From assembly GCA_017539635.1 (NCBI GenBank), contig JAFYCQ010000047.1:1-6686 (forward strand): a stretch of DNA of 6,686 nt, in the 5' to 3' direction. Source of the DNA: Oscillospiraceae bacterium. GTDB lineage: Bacteria; Bacillota; Clostridia; Oscillospirales; Oscillospiraceae. The notes under the pieces are model-generated. The model was given only the letters and a program-made list of their open reading frames with translations. It searched no databases and was not told the origin of the DNA. Within the stretch, counting starts at the first letter, position 1; each line of letters starts with the position of its first letter. Positions 6,601 through 6,686 of this stretch are shown here, piece after piece. The translations under genes and the position numbers were made by a program.

Positions 6601-6686
6601 TTCAGCTCGGAGACCGCGGTGACCTGGGGCAGCACCACCATCACCCCGGACGCGGGCGGCACAGTACTTGACAAGGTAAAAAGCGA
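529..6686 (+). CDS. Giant secreted InlB B-repeat (Listeria-Bacteroides repeat) surface protein, 3' end beyond the window
   Basis: One frame stays open for 2052 complete codons and runs off the window. The product begins with a Sec signal peptide (residues 1-26). An acidic low-complexity linker (29-178) follows, then a pair of related beta modules (about 214-418). Repeated beta-rich modules begin at residue 429. Several contain the Gly-Trp core of InlB B repeats (GW at 495, 631, 745, 1346, 1526, 1624 and 2012) and LYxxW-like closing strands (LYFTW 519, LYANW 848, LYALW 1821). There are only five Cys (799, 805, 1134, 1165, 1278) and no catalytic motif, which suits an extracellular fibre. Such proteins in Bacillota are usually regarded as adhesins or matrix proteins; the ligand is unknown. 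The anchor (LPXTG, SLH or other) cannot be seen because the C-terminus is missing. The start is fixed by the signal peptide and ribosome binding site. The gene follows a terminator and probably has its own promoters. Confidence 0.96.
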   Translation, partial: MAKKIVSFVLFMLMLMQAGYAPAAYAIAPDEESHIEETVVPSETGAGDEAEPAAGTDTDDNAGKVTDAEASDNTESTESAENTEASVPEETSGKTDSEEAADNTGHTEDTDSTENPAPAEGFTENVEQASAEGEVPAEIEAPAEQSPDEQKPEEEQKSEEEQKSEEEQKPEETRPAETAALRRVMALEEGGFLALAGAVSDITDIAAVSAGEQVPGAVLAYDISGGGYFADSVSVTLGSGIIGEAIEDGLDMEVYYVTFDEETGKPVYEKVEGAEFTENTVTFPAAGFGIYTVSVATAEDMSIFDQRVPEVRLTGLLPKDAVADVIPVNMELDGKTVLMSFDITIYANEAQREKGRPWQPAGDKVQVQFVSPDLEPDRRYDVYHIAEDETPELIDTVSSEDGTVDFEAESFSIYVVVGHEGGTVENPRVMFHFIANGAAEYGSGSAVYYEGTPYPFKNKSTDQNSNVQTTQILSNGEALELIADPVNDGGKYFYGWYVVEPYVTADTNAYGIDTTTGKLYFTWPGHPDKITFDSAITIAESNVDVGDTVNWSLNGASGSGVVDEDGNVHVFLAPIFENYNFINFMLYAKGSANNTVMTRKLIARGSAADVDVKISDVRTISTDPVHLIFIGWEYNAGTESSPNWLEYQTVDYTGAEITDPGKDGKYLTVNLSDTEHINLYPKFIEARWVDFFSGVSGSGASYVASRFRESWGTPGSIPEGMVENDARNIFTTLDTSARTGYVFDGWYAFAVTDPSTGEILNLNTPTDVSVSYIDDNYQTHSVTVNTTAVKIADEHGQICYNSGACGITDNGNGTGSLATDGTGTIPFFGPGETANSLKLYDGMDRLTLYANWAPDASQITVIYWTENAQDIGYVAPEAGKEKDDYTASAVKVITTSEINAQRGTSYASRMQLTLNGLRAYEDNSVGVLTTAYLDDIGAVLAGEEKFYDLNTTLSDDTVTIRGDGTTVFNVYFERKTFKIVFHIGRDGYVKNGGHQKTDDHWDGNWIEFMYKDSKVTDLGYPAPGGTGRAPADSIKGTFSMTYIPTGDTYDSSYVTWVTDPNTDHAEGNVMGDYVPGSDPTRTANDENLYVISAKYGAYIGDKWPTPTNPNFSFSSSNAAKTLYIWAAYYGSLYCRIANERSTTGNAQGANPDINGIYEYMSAELCSNRAGDEIINDNHVHHLVAYFGNSNNNNRFKHYHILYEAVDGTYDPNAVTPLQGDDYSQYSLTTWAQEHTSGNKSEILGHSFIEKQSAEVISNLEPQFQLSDAIDGYELIYSCYNPTQQPSGTPGKSEYHIYFFYTPKQYTLTFNIENNTQTDTYYYTQPLADADHYSNLITVPEGYYFAGWFTNAEGAGKPFDFANASMPAQNVVLYPSLKVLQYSVKIDPNGGVLDHRENTSVSTYFTGNYGTTVGEYSVEKGYIKLNEKELTPGAPIYYTGTKYYYINTQRLGIPSEGDWGLPNELRNSVYVAEDQIDAYYDWYADIIDNADLSWWEGIGKLSKEEFLANYASTWYRPVNGEHYIFMGWYQVYDNGSADSMPYNFNDPVTGPLELRAQWRLNGGYYVQYNPYYYEDDGAGNVTTITGELLQWTDPENHTEHLYADQTPTHVLRAPTNSTVGWVFRGWRVVKADGTNTYQNPDTGDTETYTNWEPIQLDGNGDPIYYQPGDDFTIDADLVTASDSYGNIIHMQAYYEREATNARRPKVTNLILDANTAYGGSVNTSDSNALPDLPLPGTSGISGNQILFGDFQSNMAIHLFKYATTETYNNETGTNFFTNSYGHFLLGFDENTDPENPTTEKPYIPAYAADSVMAVQREENHTLYALWEPMVYVTFVNTTAEPITIDLSGTGSAVSVVNEVTGDYEREKTTAVITVPANDGVENGRVKVVLPKSNTTSDTFTATVENDHVRKIMSVRGEFNNAPYGPVIENVKYGDTLVYTAALKTDATGIIVTYSEESDDQVIFNVNGGSWTDVSEDFVNPEAGLYVIYKNIIKSNGGDYEPDDPTRTNKIFLGWTTNSDIAAHTDFSSETAVTWGSTTITPDAGGTVLDKVKS
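745..780 (+). repeat. Nine-base tandem repeat encoding x-Thr/Ala-Glu triplets
   Basis: Four 9-base units (AACACCGAG, AGCACCGAG, AGCGCCGAG, AACACCGAA) encode N-T-E, S-T-E, S-A-E and N-T-E (residues 73-84). The units are close enough at the DNA level to suggest recent slippage or duplication. Confidence 0.7.
973..1044 (+). repeat. Four 18-base tandem repeats encoding EQK(P/S)EE
   Basis: Residues 149-172 are four consecutive hexapeptides: EQKPEE, EQKSEE, EQKSEE and EQKPEE. The peptide is almost invariant while codons vary at synonymous sites (GAG/GAA, CAG/CAA, TCT/TCC), which points to an older duplication kept at the protein level. Copy number could vary between strains without shifting frame, because the unit is 18 bases. 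Confidence 0.85.
1168..1782 (+). other. Pair of related beta modules before the InlB-type array
   Basis: Residues about 214-295 and 345-418 share an order of features: alternating Val strands (V-S-V-T-L; V-Q-V-Q-F), then MEVYYVTFDEE versus YDVYHIAEDE, then a Gly/Thr-Val-x-Phe strand (NTVTFPAAGFGIY versus GTVDFEAESFSIY) ending in Val-rich residues. The second copy resembles the 'DVYHI ... SFSIY' module often seen ahead of InlB repeats in clostridial surface proteins; this is from memory and unchecked. No catalytic residues are apparent. The two look like an internal duplication that has diverged strongly. Confidence 0.55.
1813..2097 (+). repeat. InlB B-like module 1
   Basis: Residues 429-523 run from strand VMFHFIANG through YFYGWYVV (Gly495-Trp496) to LYFTW. 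This gives the three landmarks of the family: opening strand, GW core and closing strand. An Asn/Gln/Ser-rich insertion separates the first two. Confidence 0.6.
2116..2580 (+). repeat. InlB B-like module 2, long insertion
   Basis: Residues 530-684 open with ITFDSAITI and include HLIFIGWEY (Gly631-Trp632) and the closing strand INLYPKF. About 95 residues lie between the opening strand and the core, far more than in the canonical unit at residues 1305-1377, so another small domain may be inserted. Confidence 0.5.
2587..3084 (+). repeat. InlB B-like module 3 with a cysteine pair
   Basis: Residues 687-852 include RTGYVFDGWYAF (Gly745-Trp746), which is a near-consensus core, and the consensus closing strand LTLYANW (846-852). 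Between them lies a roughly 100-residue insertion containing Cys799 and Cys805 in the context CYNSGAC. These two are the only closely spaced cysteines in the visible protein. Confidence 0.7.
3103..3453 (+). other. Beta module beginning ITVIYW, without Gly-Trp core
   Basis: Residues 859-975 start ITVIYWTENAQD and end FNVYFERK, a strand pattern that leads straight into the next opening strand (TFKIVFHIG). No GW motif is present. I recall similar 'YWxENA ... VYxxR' units among InlB-type clostridial proteins, but cannot name the domain. Confidence 0.45.
3454..3915 (+). other. Beta module with a degenerate core
   Basis: Residues 976-1129 open with TFKIVFHIG and close with LYIWAAYY. The position of the usual GW core is perhaps taken by YVTWVTDP (Trp1056). 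It is rich in Gly, Asp, Pro and aromatic residues. Residues 1078-1082 read DPTRT, as do 2002-2006, where the motif precedes a true GW core. Confidence 0.4.
3916..4440 (+). other. MucBP-like beta module
   Basis: Residues 1130-1303 end with AIDGYELIYS followed by a short loop and YHIYFFYTPK. That order (Gly-Tyr-Glu-Leu, a loop, then an aromatic Tyr-rich strand) recalls the end of MucBP-type and related repeats of Gram-positive adhesins. The segment also holds a His-rich stretch (NDNHVHHLVAYF, near 1180), an Asn run (1190-1193) and three of the five cysteines (1134, 1165, 1278). The assignment is tentative. Confidence 0.35.
4441..4659 (+). repeat. Most canonical InlB B repeat of the array
   Basis: Residues 1305-1377 match the Listeria-Bacteroides repeat (Pfam Flg_new, PF09479) in order: strand YTLTFNIENN, a Tyr/Thr linker, ITVPEGYYFAGWFTNAEG (Gly1346-Trp1347), KPFDF, then MPAQNVVLYPSLK. 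Its length of about 73 residues is also right. This unit is the firmest basis for the family call. Confidence 0.85.
4669..5199 (+). repeat. InlB B-like module with a long aromatic insertion
   Basis: Residues 1381-1557 open with YSVKIDPNGG (the typical D-x-N-G-G turn), carry HYIFMGWYQV (Gly1526-Trp1527) and end LELRAQW. The roughly 130 residues between include many Tyr and Trp (YYYINTQ, YYDWYAD, LSWWEG) and may form an inserted subdomain, some of it helical (KLSKEEFLANYAS). Confidence 0.65.
5200..5607 (+). repeat. InlB B-like module with core GWVFRGW
   Basis: Residues 1558-1693 open with GGYYVQYNPYYYEDDG, contain GWVFRGWRVV (Gly1624-Trp1625) and close with IHMQAYYERE. An Asp/Thr/Pro-rich loop lies between the core and the closing strand. 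Confidence 0.6.
5641..6003 (+). repeat. InlB B-like module with a GF instead of GW core
   Basis: Residues 1705-1825 open with VTNLILDANTAYGG and close with HTLYALW, the consensus end. The core position reads GHFLLGFDEN, so Phe1786 replaces the usual Trp. The unit is probably a diverged repeat that keeps its fold. Confidence 0.6.
6013..6396 (+). other. Immunoglobulin-like beta module between InlB repeats
   Basis: Residues 1829-1956 are Val/Thr-rich alternating strands (VYVTFVNTT, SAVSVVNEV, TAVITVPAN, VKVVLPKS, FTATVEN, LVYTAAL, GIIVTY) with short loops and no GW core. The pattern suggests one or two beta sandwich domains. I do not recognise a named family. Confidence 0.45.
6397..6686 (+). 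repeat. InlB B repeat cut by the window end
   Basis: Residues 1957-2052 open with VIFNVNGG and contain PDDPTRTNKIFLGWTTN, a close match to the family's P-x-x-P-T-R-x-x-x-x-F-x-G-W core (Gly2012-Trp2013). The closing strand is not reached, so the array continues at least a little beyond the window. Confidence 0.8.

Larger units (their letters stand above)
1813..6686 (+). repeat. Array of diverged InlB B-type and related beta modules
   Basis: My module boundaries in residues are roughly: 429-523, 530-684, 687-852, 859-975, 976-1129, 1130-1303, 1305-1377, 1381-1557, 1558-1693, 1705-1825, 1829-1956 and 1957-2052 (cut). Most begin with a beta strand such as ITVIYW, YTLTFN, YSVKID or VIFNVN, and many end with LYANW-like or Tyr-rich strands. 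Units differ greatly in length (about 75 to 175 residues) because of insertions before the Gly-Trp core. They are not alike at the DNA level, so the array is old. Module borders are approximate. Confidence 0.75.

Overview
The window looks like a Gram-positive, Clostridia-type bacterial chromosome fragment, probably from a gut or other anaerobic Bacillota lineage. This rests on the pairing of a copper-amine-oxidase-like (stalk) domain protein with a very large secreted protein built from InlB B-type (Listeria-Bacteroides) repeats, on purine-rich Shine-Dalgarno sequences, and on mixed codon use (frequent ATA for Ile alongside many GC-ending codons). The lineage is inferred and was not checked by any search.

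Layout: (1) Positions 1-105 hold the last 34 codons of a gene whose product ends in a copper amine oxidase N-terminal-like domain. A strong intrinsic terminator follows at 120-156. (2) Positions 157-528 are an AT-rich intergenic region. It holds two promoter-like cassettes, several short inverted repeats, and a tiny possible upstream ORF (485-544) that overlaps the start of the next gene. (3) From the ATG at 529 a single reading frame runs without a stop to the end of the window (2052 complete codons). It encodes a Sec signal peptide, a roughly 150-residue acidic Glu/Thr/Pro/Ala-rich linker with hexapeptide repeats, a pair of related beta modules, and then about a dozen beta-rich modules. Several of these carry the Gly-Trp core and the 'LYxxW' closing strand of InlB B repeats. 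The C-terminus, and so the mode of surface attachment, lies outside the window.

The large gene is separated from its upstream neighbour by a terminator and appears to have its own promoter or promoters. Both neighbours look like cell-envelope proteins, but nothing ties them into one pathway. All the long reverse-strand ORFs and the alternative forward-frame ORFs inside the giant gene are best read as shadows of it. I see no RNA gene, CRISPR array, insertion sequence or enzyme. The most unusual signals are the two TTGAC(A/G)-N22-TATACT elements with identical geometry upstream of the giant gene, and the small overlapping upstream ORF. The protein architecture is a known type of giant surface adhesin rather than an evident new system.
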